This document shows positions 1-8,277 of a DNA stretch of 64,000 bases, piece after piece. How positions within the stretch are numbered: position 1 is the stretch's first letter; every line of letters begins with the position of its first letter. Location of the stretch: assembly GCF_023243115.1 (NCBI RefSeq), contig NZ_CP085081.1:1612001-1676000 (forward strand). The letters are read 5' to 3'. Origin of the DNA: Sediminicoccus sp. KRV36 (GTDB taxonomy: Bacteria; Pseudomonadota; Alphaproteobacteria; Acetobacterales; Acetobacteraceae). The notes beneath the pieces were generated by a model. It was not told the origin of the DNA. It ran no database searches and saw nothing but the letters and a program-made list of their open reading frames with translations. Made by a program: the position numbers and the translations under genes.

Positions 1-1
1 T

Positions 2-1066
2 GCGATCCGCGAACTGGCCGCACTCGGCCTGCTGCCCGCCCTGGATGCCATCGGCATCCGCACGCGCGAATTGCGCTATCTGAACCGCTTCGGCAGCCGC
101 ATCTGGACCGAGGCGCGCGGCCTGCACGCAGGGCATGACACGCCGCAATTCTCCATCCATCGCGGGAAGCTGCATGGCGTGCTCTGGCAGGCCGCACTGG
201 AGCGCATGGGGCCGCAGGTGATCCGCGCCGGTATGCGCATGGTCGGCTTCGCGCAATCGGGCAGCAGCGTGACCGCGAATTTCAGCGATGGGTCCAGCAT
301 TCGCGGCTCGGCGTTGATCGGGGCCGATGGCATCCATTCCGTGCTGCGCAACGCCATGCACCCCGAGGATGGCGGCATCCGCTGGAACGGCATCCAGATG
401 TGGCGCGGTGCCATCGAATGGCCGGCCCATGAGGGCGGCGATGTCATGCTGATCGCCGGCGACATGGCGGAAAAGCTGGTCTTTTACCCGATCGGCGCGG
501 GCAGCACGCCGGAAACCCGCCTGACCAACTGGGTGATCTGCGCGCAGATCGGCGATGCCACGCGCCCGCCGCCCCGGCGCGAGGATTGGTCCCGCCCGGG
601 CACGCTGGAGGACGTGCTGCCCCATGTGCAGCGCTTCCGCGTGCCGGGCCTGGATGTCGAGGCGATGGTGCGCGCCACGCCGGAATTCTGGGAATACCCG
701 ATGTGCGACCGTGACCCGCTGCCCTTCTGGACGCAGGGCCGCGTCACGCTGCTGGGCGATGCGGCGCACCCGATGTATCCGGTCGGCTCCAATGGCGCTT
801 CCCAGGCCATCCTGGATGCGCGCGCCCTGGCCCGGCTGCTGGCGGCGCACCCGATCGAGGACGCCTTCGCCGCCTATGAGGCCGAGCGCCTGCCCGCCAC
901 GCGCGACCTCGTGCTCACCAACCGGCGCGGCGGGCCGGAGCGCGTGGTGGATGTGGTCAGCGAGCGCGCGCCCAATGGCTTCGAGCGGCTGGAGGATGTG
1001 ATCGCGACGGATGAACTCGCCGCCATTGCCCGCGGCTATGCGCAGATGGCAGGCTTCGCTCGATGA
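2..1066 (+). CDS. FAD-dependent monooxygenase, 5' end cut by the window
   Basis: This is the C-terminal 354 residues of a class A flavoprotein monooxygenase (salicylate or 3-hydroxybenzoate hydroxylase-like). The frame is open to the left edge, so the start and the N-terminal GxGxxG nucleotide fold are missing. A GADGIHS motif and a LLGDAAHPMYPVGSNGA motif, which binds the FAD pyrophosphate and ribityl, identify the family. The stop overlaps the next start (ATGA), so it is translationally coupled to the enoyl-CoA hydratase. That pairing suggests aromatic or carboxylic acid catabolism. The substrate cannot be read from sequence. Confidence 0.85.
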   Translation, partial: AIRELAALGLLPALDAIGIRTRELRYLNRFGSRIWTEARGLHAGHDTPQFSIHRGKLHGVLWQAALERMGPQVIRAGMRMVGFAQSGSSVTANFSDGSSIRGSALIGADGIHSVLRNAMHPEDGGIRWNGIQMWRGAIEWPAHEGGDVMLIAGDMAEKLVFYPIGAGSTPETRLTNWVICAQIGDATRPPPRREDWSRPGTLEDVLPHVQRFRVPGLDVEAMVRATPEFWEYPMCDRDPLPFWTQGRVTLLGDAAHPMYPVGSNGASQAILDARALARLLAAHPIEDAFAAYEAERLPATRDLVLTNRRGGPERVVDVVSERAPNGFERLEDVIATDELAAIARGYAQMAGFAR

Positions 1067-1809
1067 AGATCGAAATCACCTGCGAGGGCGATGTGCGGCG
1101 CGTCACCGTCGCCAACCACGCCAAGCTGAATACGCTGAACTCGGAACTCCTGCTGCAGCTCGCGGCCAGCTTCGACGTGGAGCCCGAGATCCGCGCCGTG
1201 GTGCTGACCGGCGAGGGTGAGCGCGCCTTCATCGGTGGTGCCGATATCCGCGAAATGGGCGCCGTCACCACGCCCGGGCAGGGCCAGGCCTTCATCGAGC
1301 GGGTGCATGGCGCCTGTGCAGCCATCCGCGCCTGCCGCGTGCCGGTGATTGCGCGCATCCAGGGCTGGTGCCTGGGTGCCGGGCTGGAAATCGCGGCCGC
1401 CTGCGATTTGCGCGTGGCGGCGACGGGCGCCAAATTCGGCATGCCCGAGGTGCGCGTCGGCATTCCTTCCGTGGTCGAGGCGGCATTGCTGCCGGGGCTG
1501 ATCGGCTGGGGCCGCACCCGCCGCCTGCTGCTGCTGGCCGAGACGCTGGATGCCGCCACGATGGAATCCTGGGGCTTCCTGGAGCGCGTCGTGCCGGTCC
1601 ATGCGCTCGATGGCGCCGTGGCCGAATGGGTGGCCTTGCTGACCGAGGCGGGGCCGGTGGCCATCGCCAACCAGAAGGCGCTGATCCGCCAATGGGAGGA
1701 TCTGCCCATGAGCCAGGCCATCGCCGCCGGCATTCCAGCCTTCGCCAAATCCTGGGAGACCGAGGAGCCGGGCGCGATGATGGGGCATTTTCTCAGCCGC
1801 AAGCGCTAA
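1063..1809 (+). CDS. Enoyl-CoA hydratase/isomerase family protein
   Basis: A 248-residue crotonase-fold protein, typical family length. It should hydrate or isomerise an acyl-CoA. The oxyanion-hole segment GGADIREMG and the region around GAGLE are clear. Both Glu residues expected of a true hydratase are present 20 residues apart (E109 in GAGLEIAAACD, E129 in FGMPE). The ATG overlaps the monooxygenase stop by 4 nt, so the two form an operon. The specific acyl-CoA is unknown. Confidence 0.88.
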   Translation: MKIEITCEGDVRRVTVANHAKLNTLNSELLLQLAASFDVEPEIRAVVLTGEGERAFIGGADIREMGAVTTPGQGQAFIERVHGACAAIRACRVPVIARIQGWCLGAGLEIAAACDLRVAATGAKFGMPEVRVGIPSVVEAALLPGLIGWGRTRRLLLLAETLDAATMESWGFLERVVPVHALDGAVAEWVALLTEAGPVAIANQKALIRQWEDLPMSQAIAAGIPAFAKSWETEEPGAMMGHFLSRKR

Positions 1810-1876
1810 CCATAGACCGGTTGCGGGCGAAGCGGGGATGACGCTGCCATTCCGGCGGCAGGAGTTTCCCTGACCC

Positions 1877-2293
1877 ATGTTCGAAACGCGGCTTCCCCTG
1901 GCCTTGCTGGTCTTGCGCCTCACGCTGGGCCTGTTCCTCCTGCAATGGGGCGTCGAGAAATTCGTCGTCCCCGGCACCACGCTGGCGATCTTCCGGAGCT
2001 TCTACGGCTTTGATCCGGGCGCCTTGGCACCGCCGGTGCTGGGCGCCTTGCAGATCCTGCTGGCACTCGCGCTGCTGCTGGGCCTCAAGCCGCGCGTCAC
2101 CTATGGCGTGGCGCTGTTGCTGCACAGCGTGACGACGCTGGTGACGATCCCGCGGCTGCTGGCGCCCTGGAATCCGGTGAGCAACCATCTGTTCATCGCC
2201 GGCGTTCCCGTGCTGGCGGCGTTCTTCGCGCTCTATCTGCTGCGCGATGCGGATCGTTGGCGGATCGGCGGCGGGGCGCGCGCCGGCGCGTAA
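1877..2293 (+). CDS. DoxX-like small membrane protein
   Basis: A 138-residue hydrophobic protein with about four membrane segments (roughly residues 8-28, 50-68, 74-92 and 104-122). An early LRLTLGLFLLQWGVEKF segment resembles DoxX/MauE-type proteins. An AGGAG sits about 12 nt before the ATG. It lies 67 bp after the hydratase on the same strand and may be cotranscribed. Family assignment rests on topology and length, and no catalytic residue is visible. Confidence 0.7.
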   Translation: MFETRLPLALLVLRLTLGLFLLQWGVEKFVVPGTTLAIFRSFYGFDPGALAPPVLGALQILLALALLLGLKPRVTYGVALLLHSVTTLVTIPRLLAPWNPVSNHLFIAGVPVLAAFFALYLLRDADRWRIGGGARAGA

Positions 2294-2296
2294 CCG

Positions 2297-2392
2297 GCGC
2301 CATCCGCGCGAGGCCCCGGTCTGCGCTACCCGCGCGTGGCCCCAATCCGCGCCATCCGCGCGCGGCCCTGACCTGCGCTACCCGCGCAAGGC
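2297..2392. repeat. Two imperfect 44-bp direct repeats at a convergent junction
   Basis: Copies at 2297-2340 and 2349-2392 (period 52) share most bases, beginning GCGCCATCCGCGCG and ending CTGCGCTACCCGCGC plus two variable bases and GGC. The second copy contains the stop codon of the minus-strand ThDP enzyme (2378-2380). It looks like a local duplication of that gene's 3' end into the gap before the DoxX-like gene. Confidence 0.75.
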
Positions 2393-3994
2393 CTTGATCT
2401 GCGCCGGATAGCTCGAAGGGTCCGTGCGCACATCCAGCAGGCGCGGACCGGGGCTGGCCATGGCCTCGGCCAGGGCCGCATCCAGCGCATCGGCGTCACC
2501 CACGCGCCAGGCCATGCCGCCCATGCCGCGCATCACGGCCGCGAAATCCACCATGGGCCAATCCAGCGCGCCCTCAGGCAAATCCCGCTCGCCCTTCTTG
2601 ATGTCGATCAGCGAGAGGGTCGCGTCATTGAACACCACCACGGTCAGGTTCAGGCCCATGGCGGCGGCCATGGCCAATTCGCCGACCGCCATCAGCAGGC
2701 CGCCATCGCCGGTGAAGGCCACGGCGCCGCGCCCGGGATCATGCCAGGCTGCGGCGATGGCGGCGGGCAGCGCGTAGCCCATGCTGGCCAGGCCGTTGGA
2801 AATCAGCAGGTCACAGGGGCGTTCCGCCTGCCAGAAGGTGGTGGCGGCGAACATATGCGCCCCCGCATCCACGGCGACGCGCGGGTCGGCGCCCAGGCGG
2901 CGGCAGGCATCCTGCGTCACGCGCACGATGTCGGAGGGGGCCATGCCGCGATTGCCGCCAGGCGCGTTTTCCAGCCCGGCCAGCCAGGCCGAGCGCAGCG
3001 CGCCGAGCCGCCCCTCGGGCCAGGGCCGGCGGGGCGCGTCCTCGGCCAGGGCTGCGGCCGCGATCTCCCAGGCGCCGATGATGGCAAGCTCGGGCTGGCG
3101 ATACACCATCTCCCGCGCGGCACAGGCGAGATCGAGGATGGGGGCCGCATAGCGCCAGGGCTGGCCGACGAATTCCACCGGATCAGCGCCGGCCAGGATG
3201 ATCAGGTCTGCCTCATGCAGCAGGGGAGCCTCCGCCTCGCCGCCCGTAAAGATGCCGCCGAACAGCGGATGCGAGTCGGGCAGCACGCCCTTGGCCTTGT
3301 AGGTGACGAGGCCGGGGCAGCCCAGCGCCTCCACCAGATGGCGCGTGGCCGAGGCGCGGGCGGGGTGCGTCGCTTCCAGGCCGATGATCAGCACGGGCCG
3401 CGCCGCCGCCAGCACCATGCGGCGCGCCTCGGCCAGCGCGGAGGGCGAGGGGGCGGCGAGGCTGGGCGGCGCCCAGGCGGGGCCGGGTGCCGCGGGGGCG
3501 CGCGCCGCATCGCCGGCCAGTTCGAGGTATCCGGGCCCGCGCGGCGCGCCCATCGCGGCGGCCAGCACGCGCGGGGCTTCGCTGGCGCCCACACCCCGGG
3601 CGCGCGTCACCGGCGCCATCATCGCCGCCTGGTCGAACAGCTGATGCGTGACATAGCGGCTTTCCCGCGCCGCGAAGCCATCCGCGACCAGGATCACCGG
3701 CGCCCGCTCCAGCGCCGCATTGGCCATGCCATTGGCCGCATTGGAAACACCCGGCCCCCGCGTGGTCAGCAGGCCGACCGGCTTGTGGGTCAGTTCGGCC
3801 AGGGCGGAGGCCATGATGCCGGCGCCATTCTCGGTGCGCGTCAGCAGGAAGGGGATCCCCGCCACCTTGGCCGCGGCGATCAGGTCCAGGCTGGAACCCC
3901 CGCCGGGGACGCCGAAAATCGCCGGCATCCCGGCCTCGGCGAAGCTTTGCACCATGGCCTCGGCGCCGGTGGTCAGATGCGGCTGGTCGTTCAT
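2378..3994 (-). CDS. Thiamine diphosphate-dependent enzyme (acetolactate synthase/benzoylformate decarboxylase-like)
   Basis: A 538-residue ThDP enzyme with the usual three domains: Pyr domain with catalytic Glu (E55 in LTRTENGAGI), central Rossmann-like domain, and PP domain with the ThDP/Mg motif starting FTGDGGLLMAVGE and ending FNDATLSL. The reading frame stays open far upstream, but the ATG at 3994 is preceded by GGGAGA at good spacing and starts the conserved Pyr domain, so I use it. It could be a 2-oxoacid decarboxylase or carboligase. The substrate is not determinable. No neighbouring small subunit is present, which argues against a biosynthetic acetolactate synthase. Confidence 0.85.
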   Translation of the reverse strand: MNDQPHLTTGAEAMVQSFAEAGMPAIFGVPGGGSSLDLIAAAKVAGIPFLLTRTENGAGIMASALAELTHKPVGLLTTRGPGVSNAANGMANAALERAPVILVADGFAARESRYVTHQLFDQAAMMAPVTRARGVGASEAPRVLAAAMGAPRGPGYLELAGDAARAPAAPGPAWAPPSLAAPSPSALAEARRMVLAAARPVLIIGLEATHPARASATRHLVEALGCPGLVTYKAKGVLPDSHPLFGGIFTGGEAEAPLLHEADLIILAGADPVEFVGQPWRYAAPILDLACAAREMVYRQPELAIIGAWEIAAAALAEDAPRRPWPEGRLGALRSAWLAGLENAPGGNRGMAPSDIVRVTQDACRRLGADPRVAVDAGAHMFAATTFWQAERPCDLLISNGLASMGYALPAAIAAAWHDPGRGAVAFTGDGGLLMAVGELAMAAAMGLNLTVVVFNDATLSLIDIKKGERDLPEGALDWPMVDFAAVMRGMGGMAWRVGDADALDAALAEAMASPGPRLLDVRTDPSSYPAQIKALRG

Positions 3995-4168
3995 GGCGTT
4001 CTCCCTTGATGGGCCGAGCATAGGGGCGCGAGGAAATGCGCCAAGACGGGGAGGCCTGCCTTGGGCTTGTGCAGGCGCCACCCCGCCGCCCCGCTTTCCG
4101 CGCTGTGCTGGCTTGTGCCGGACGCTGTGCTTTGGCAAAGCAGGCATGGAAGACCGGGATCGGGTTGC

Positions 4169-5656
4169 ATGACGGGCCAAGCCTTCGACGAGATGGGTTC
4201 GGGAGAATCGCTGCGCGCGGCCTATGCGGCCATCGCGGATTGGTTGCGGCAGACGCCTCAAGCCGACCTGATGGCCAAGCGGGCCGAGGCGGAGGTCCTG
4301 TTCCGCCGCGTCGGCATCACCTTCGCCGTCTATGGCGAGGGCGGCGACCCCGAGCGCCTCATCCCCTTCGACATCATCCCCCGCATCCTGGCCCGCGCCG
4401 AATGGGAGGGGCTTTCCGCCGGCCTCACGCAGCGTGTGCGCGCGCTGAATGCCTTTCTGGGCGATGTCTATGGCAAGCAGGACATCATCCGCGCCGACAA
4501 GATCCCGGCCCACCTGATTCAGGGCAATGACCAGTTTCGCCCGGAAATGCAGGGGTTTTCCCCGCCCGGTGGCATCTACACGCACATCGCCGGCATTGAC
4601 CTCGTGCGCACCGCGCCCGACCAGTTCTATGTGCTGGAGGATAATGCCCGCACCCCCTCGGGCGTCTCCTACATGCTGGAAAACCGCGAGGCGATGCTGC
4701 GGCTTTTCCCGCGCCTGCTGGCGCGCCACCGCATCGCGCCGGTGAATCGCTACCCCGAGGATCTGCTGACCACGCTGATGGCCGCCGCCCCCGAGCGCGC
4801 CGGCCCGAACCCGACCGTCGTGATCCTCACCCCCGGCGCCTTCAACAGCGCCTACTACGAACATTGCTTCCTGGCCGATGAGATGGGCGTGGAAGTGCTG
4901 GAAGGCCCCGACCTCTTTGTCGAGGACAAGATCGTCTATATGCGCACCACTGCGGGCAAGAAGCGCGTGGATGTGATCTACCGCCGCATTGACGATGATT
5001 ACCTCGACCCCGAGGCATTCCGCGCCGACAGCATGCTGGGCGTTCCTGGCCTGATCAGCGCCTATCGCGCGGGCAATGTGGCGCTGTGCAACGCGCCGGG
5101 CTGCGGTATCGCCGATGACAAGGCGATCTATCCCTATGTGCCGGAAATGATCCGCTTCTACCTGGGCGAGGAGCCGATCCTGGCCAATGTGCCCACCCTG
5201 CTGTGCGAGCGTGAGGCGGATCGCAAGGAGGTTCTGGCCAATATCCACAAACTGGTGGTGAAGCTGGCCCAGGGCTCGGGCGGCTATGGCATGCTGATCG
5301 GCCCGCACGCGACCAAGGCCGAATGCGAGGAATTCGCGGCGCGCATCCGGGCGCGGCCGCAGGATTACATCGCGCAGCCCACCCTCGCCCTCTCCACGGT
5401 GCCGACGCTGGTGGACCAGGGCATCGCACCCCGCCATGTGGATTTGCGACCCTTCGTGCTGAGCACCAAGGATGCGGTGCGCATCGTCCCCGGCGGATTG
5501 ACCCGCGTGGCCCTGCGCGAAGGCTCGCTCGTCGTGAATTCCAGCCAGGGGGGCGGCACCAAGGATACCTGGGTGCTGGAGGCCGACCCCGCCCCGCAAT
5601 CCCAGTCCCAATCGCAATCCCAGTGGCAGTCCTCCGGGAGTGCCGGCGCATGCTGA
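4169..5656 (+). CDS. Circularly permuted ATP-grasp protein (COG2308 type)
   Basis: A 495-residue protein of the circularly permuted ATP-grasp family, expected to form an amide or similar bond at the cost of ATP. Conserved family blocks are visible: GGDPERLIPFDIIPR near the N terminus, YVLEDNARTPSGVSYMLENR, and VKLAQGSGGYGMLIGP near the C terminus. The ATG at 4169 begins just before the conserved region; longer in-frame starts upstream have no family similarity. The tail is a low-complexity Gln/Ser run from a degenerate hexanucleotide repeat near 5596-5632. It overlaps the alpha-E gene by 7 nt and belongs to the set with Anbu. Confidence 0.9.
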   Translation: MTGQAFDEMGSGESLRAAYAAIADWLRQTPQADLMAKRAEAEVLFRRVGITFAVYGEGGDPERLIPFDIIPRILARAEWEGLSAGLTQRVRALNAFLGDVYGKQDIIRADKIPAHLIQGNDQFRPEMQGFSPPGGIYTHIAGIDLVRTAPDQFYVLEDNARTPSGVSYMLENREAMLRLFPRLLARHRIAPVNRYPEDLLTTLMAAAPERAGPNPTVVILTPGAFNSAYYEHCFLADEMGVEVLEGPDLFVEDKIVYMRTTAGKKRVDVIYRRIDDDYLDPEAFRADSMLGVPGLISAYRAGNVALCNAPGCGIADDKAIYPYVPEMIRFYLGEEPILANVPTLLCEREADRKEVLANIHKLVVKLAQGSGGYGMLIGPHATKAECEEFAARIRARPQDYIAQPTLALSTVPTLVDQGIAPRHVDLRPFVLSTKDAVRIVPGGLTRVALREGSLVVNSSQGGGTKDTWVLEADPAPQSQSQSQSQWQSSGSAGAC

Positions 5657-6588
5657 GCCGCACCGCAGATAGCCTCTTCTGGCTGGGCCGCTACACCGAG
5701 CGCGCGGCCAATGTCGCCCGTGGCCTTGCCGTGGCGTCGCGCATGGCGGGGCTGACCGCCGAATTGAACGCCGAGGGCGATGAATGGCGCTCCCTGCTGG
5801 TGGCCGCCGGCTGCGAGCCCGCCTTCTTTGAGAAATACGACGTGGTCACCCAGGAAGCGGTGATTGATTTCCTGGTGCGGGACCCGGACAACCCTTCGGG
5901 TATCATCCCTTGCTTCGCCGCCGCCCGGCACAATGCGCGCACGGTGCGCACAGCACTTACGGTGGATATGTGGAGTGCGATGTCGGATAGCTGGAACCAC
6001 CTGCGGCAGATCGAGCCCGGGGATTTCCAGGGCGAGAAGCTGCCCGGCTTCCTCGAATGGGTGCGTGAACGGGTGCTGCTGTTCAATGGCGCCGCCATGG
6101 ACACCATGCTGCGCGGCGAGGCCTGGCTGTTCGTGCAGCTCGGCACCTCGCTCGAACGCGCCGACAACACGGCCCGGCTGCTCGATGTGAAGCACGAGCT
6201 GCTGGAGAGCGAGGCCGACAACACCGTGGCGCATGGCCAATGGCAGGCGGTGCTGCAATCCGTCTCGGCCTTGCGCGCCTATCACTGGGTGTTCCGGGAC
6301 CGGCTCTCCCCCGCGCGCATCGCCGAGCTGCTGATCCTTCGCCCGGAACTGCCGCGCAGCCTGGCCGCCTGCTACAACCGTGTGTGTGAGGTGCTGGACG
6401 GCATCGCCATGGAACAGGGCGGAAGGCGGGGCGATCCGCACCGCATGGCGGGCGATATCCAGGCGCGGCTGAAGCTGAGCCGCATCGAGGACATCATGGC
6501 ATCCGGGCTGCACGAATACCTGACCGGGATGATCGTCAGCGCCGCCGAACTCGGCCAGGCGGTGGAGAGCTTCTACATCCGCCCCTGA
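5650..6588 (+). CDS. Alpha-E domain protein (COG2307 type)
   Basis: A 312-residue, largely helical protein beginning MLSRTADSLFWLGRYTERA, which is the diagnostic N terminus of the alpha-E family. Its biochemical role is unknown. Family members almost always accompany the permuted ATP-grasp protein, often a transglutaminase-like protein and an Anbu protease. Here the start overlaps the ATP-grasp stop, so the two are translationally coupled. No signal peptide or membrane segment is visible. Confidence 0.9.
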   Translation: MLSRTADSLFWLGRYTERAANVARGLAVASRMAGLTAELNAEGDEWRSLLVAAGCEPAFFEKYDVVTQEAVIDFLVRDPDNPSGIIPCFAAARHNARTVRTALTVDMWSAMSDSWNHLRQIEPGDFQGEKLPGFLEWVRERVLLFNGAAMDTMLRGEAWLFVQLGTSLERADNTARLLDVKHELLESEADNTVAHGQWQAVLQSVSALRAYHWVFRDRLSPARIAELLILRPELPRSLAACYNRVCEVLDGIAMEQGGRRGDPHRMAGDIQARLKLSRIEDIMASGLHEYLTGMIVSAAELGQAVESFYIRP

Positions 6589-6625
6589 TCGGGCATCCTG
6601 CGCCTCAAAGGGCGGAGGTGCAGCG

Positions 6626-7363
6626 GTGACCTATTGCGTGGGGCTTTCGGTGGAGGAGGGCATCGTGATGCTCTCCGATACGCGCACCAATGCCGGGCTC
6701 GATAATATCTCGATCTTCTCGAAGATGTTCACGGTGGAACAGCCGGGCGAGCGCGCGCTGGTGGTGATGACGGCGGGCAACCTCGCCATCACCCAGGCGG
6801 TGTGGAATCATTTGCAGGCCGGCCTCTGGCATAATGGGCTGCAGCAGCGGCTGACCGATGTGCCGGATATGGTGAGTGCGGCGCAGCTGGTGGGGGCCGC
6901 CGTGCGCCTGGTGGCCCAGCAGGATGGCCCTGCCCTGGCGGGGCAGGGGATTTCCTTTGATTGCAGCCTGTTGCTGGGCGGGCAGATCGCCGGCGGCCCG
7001 CCGCGGCTGTTCCTGATCTATTCGGCCGGCAATTTCATCGAGACGACCGATGACACGCCTTTCCTCCAGATCGGCGAGCATAAATACGGCAAGCCCATCC
7101 TGGACCGCGTGCTGACGCCGCAGACCTCGCTCATCGAGGGCGTGGCGCTGACGCTGATCAGCATGGACAGCACGCTGCGCTCCAACCTCTCGGTCGGCAT
7201 GCCGCTGGATCTGGCGGTGGTGCGCACGGATGAGCTGCGGATCGGCACGCGGCGGCGGATCACGGATGATGATCCCTATTACCGCACCATCCGCGATGGC
7301 TGGTCCCAGGCGCTGCGGGATGCGTATCAGGCACTGCCACGGCCGGATTTCGTGCCGCATTGA
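6626..7363 (+). CDS. Proteasome-like protease Anbu (COG3484)
   Basis: A 245-residue HslV/proteasome-fold protein of the Anbu (ancestral beta subunit) family. It begins MTYCVG, so removal of Met would expose Thr as the N-terminal nucleophile. D18 and K33 of the precursor match the Asp and Lys of the Ntn-hydrolase active site, in SDTRTNAGLDNIS and FSKMF. The start is GTG with GGAGG seven bases upstream. Known Anbu proteins assemble into helical or ring-like oligomers, and their substrates are not established. It follows the alpha-E gene by 37 bp. The transglutaminase-like gene that often belongs to this set is absent here. Confidence 0.92.
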   Translation: MTYCVGLSVEEGIVMLSDTRTNAGLDNISIFSKMFTVEQPGERALVVMTAGNLAITQAVWNHLQAGLWHNGLQQRLTDVPDMVSAAQLVGAAVRLVAQQDGPALAGQGISFDCSLLLGGQIAGGPPRLFLIYSAGNFIETTDDTPFLQIGEHKYGKPILDRVLTPQTSLIEGVALTLISMDSTLRSNLSVGMPLDLAVVRTDELRIGTRRRITDDDPYYRTIRDGWSQALRDAYQALPRPDFVPH

Positions 7364-7438
7364 GGGCGGGCAGCGGCACCTCCACGCAGCGCATGTCCTG
7401 GCGGCCAGGCGCGCGCGCTGCTCTCTCGCGGTGGGCAC

Positions 7439-7470
7439 AAAAAAGGGCGCGGCCCTGCTGGACCGCGCCC
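7439..7470 (-). terminator. Rho-independent terminator of the superoxide dismutase gene
   Basis: On the minus strand an 8-bp GC stem (GGGCGCGG/CCGCGCCC) with a 10-base loop is followed directly by six T. It lies 25 bp past the sodB stop and is ideally placed to end that transcript. Confidence 0.88.
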
Positions 7471-7495
7471 CGTTTCATTCAGCCTTGCGGCTGAT

Positions 7496-8134
7496 TCAGG
7501 CGCTCTGGCCCGAGCTCAGCCCGCCCTGGTCCATCAGGCTCTCGACCACGCTCCAATCCACCAGCTTGTTCAGGAAATTGTCGAGGTAGTTCGGGCGCAC
7601 ATTGCGGAAATCGAGGTAATAGGCGTGCTCCCACACGTCGCAGCCGAGGATCGGCGTGCCTTCGCCGGTGGCCACCGGGTTGGAGCCATTCGGCGTCTTG
7701 GTGACGGCGAGCTTGCCGTCGGCCTTCATGATCAGCCAGGCCCAGCCCGAACCGAACTGCGTGACACCGGCGGCCTTGAAAGCCTCCTTGAAGGCCGCGA
7801 GGCCGCCGAGGTCACTGTCGATCTTGGCGGCCAGCTTGGCGGGCAGCTTGTCGCCGCCGCCATTGGGCGACATCACCTGCCAGAACAGCATGTGGTTCCA
7901 ATGCTGGCCGGCCTGGTTCAGCACGGGCAGGCCATCGGCGCCGGCCTTGCCAGCTTCGGCCACGATGGTCTCCAGCGACTTGCCGGCCAGGCCCTTGGCC
8001 TCGACCAGGCCGTTCAGCGCCGTGACATAGGCGTTGTGGTGCTTGCCGTGATGCAGCTCCAGCGTCTCCTGGCACATGCCCTGGGCGGCAAGGGCGGAGG
8101 TGGCGTAGGGGAGGGGGGGAAGGCTGAAGGCCAT
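7496..8134 (-). CDS. sodB: Superoxide dismutase, iron type
   Basis: A 212-residue Fe/Mn-family superoxide dismutase that converts superoxide to peroxide and oxygen in the cytoplasm. Metal ligands are H28 (ETLELHHGKHH), H81 (QHWNHM), D166 and H170 (DVWEHAYY). The outer-sphere Gln is in the N-terminal half (Q77 in NQAGQHWNH), the position seen in Fe enzymes, so I favour iron. No signal peptide is present. It is a single-gene unit with its own terminator. Confidence 0.96.
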   Translation of the reverse strand: MAFSLPPLPYATSALAAQGMCQETLELHHGKHHNAYVTALNGLVEAKGLAGKSLETIVAEAGKAGADGLPVLNQAGQHWNHMLFWQVMSPNGGGDKLPAKLAAKIDSDLGGLAAFKEAFKAAGVTQFGSGWAWLIMKADGKLAVTKTPNGSNPVATGEGTPILGCDVWEHAYYLDFRNVRPNYLDNFLNKLVDWSVVESLMDQGGLSSGQSA

Positions 8135-8277
8135 GGCGATTTCTCCGTGGGTGGGGATCTAGTCAGTGGGAGCTAAGCAGCGATGGGCCCAGCGTCAACC
8201 AAGCCGGCCCGCTTTCCCCTCCCGCTGACCTGCCCCGACGCCCCGCCCCCCCCGGCGCAGGCCGTGATTCAGCCCCC

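Noticed and set aside
3995..5617. Long N-terminal extension of the minus-strand ThDP enzyme
   Set aside because: It is antisense to the ATP-grasp gene, has no similarity to the family, and a good start with ribosome-binding site exists at 3994.
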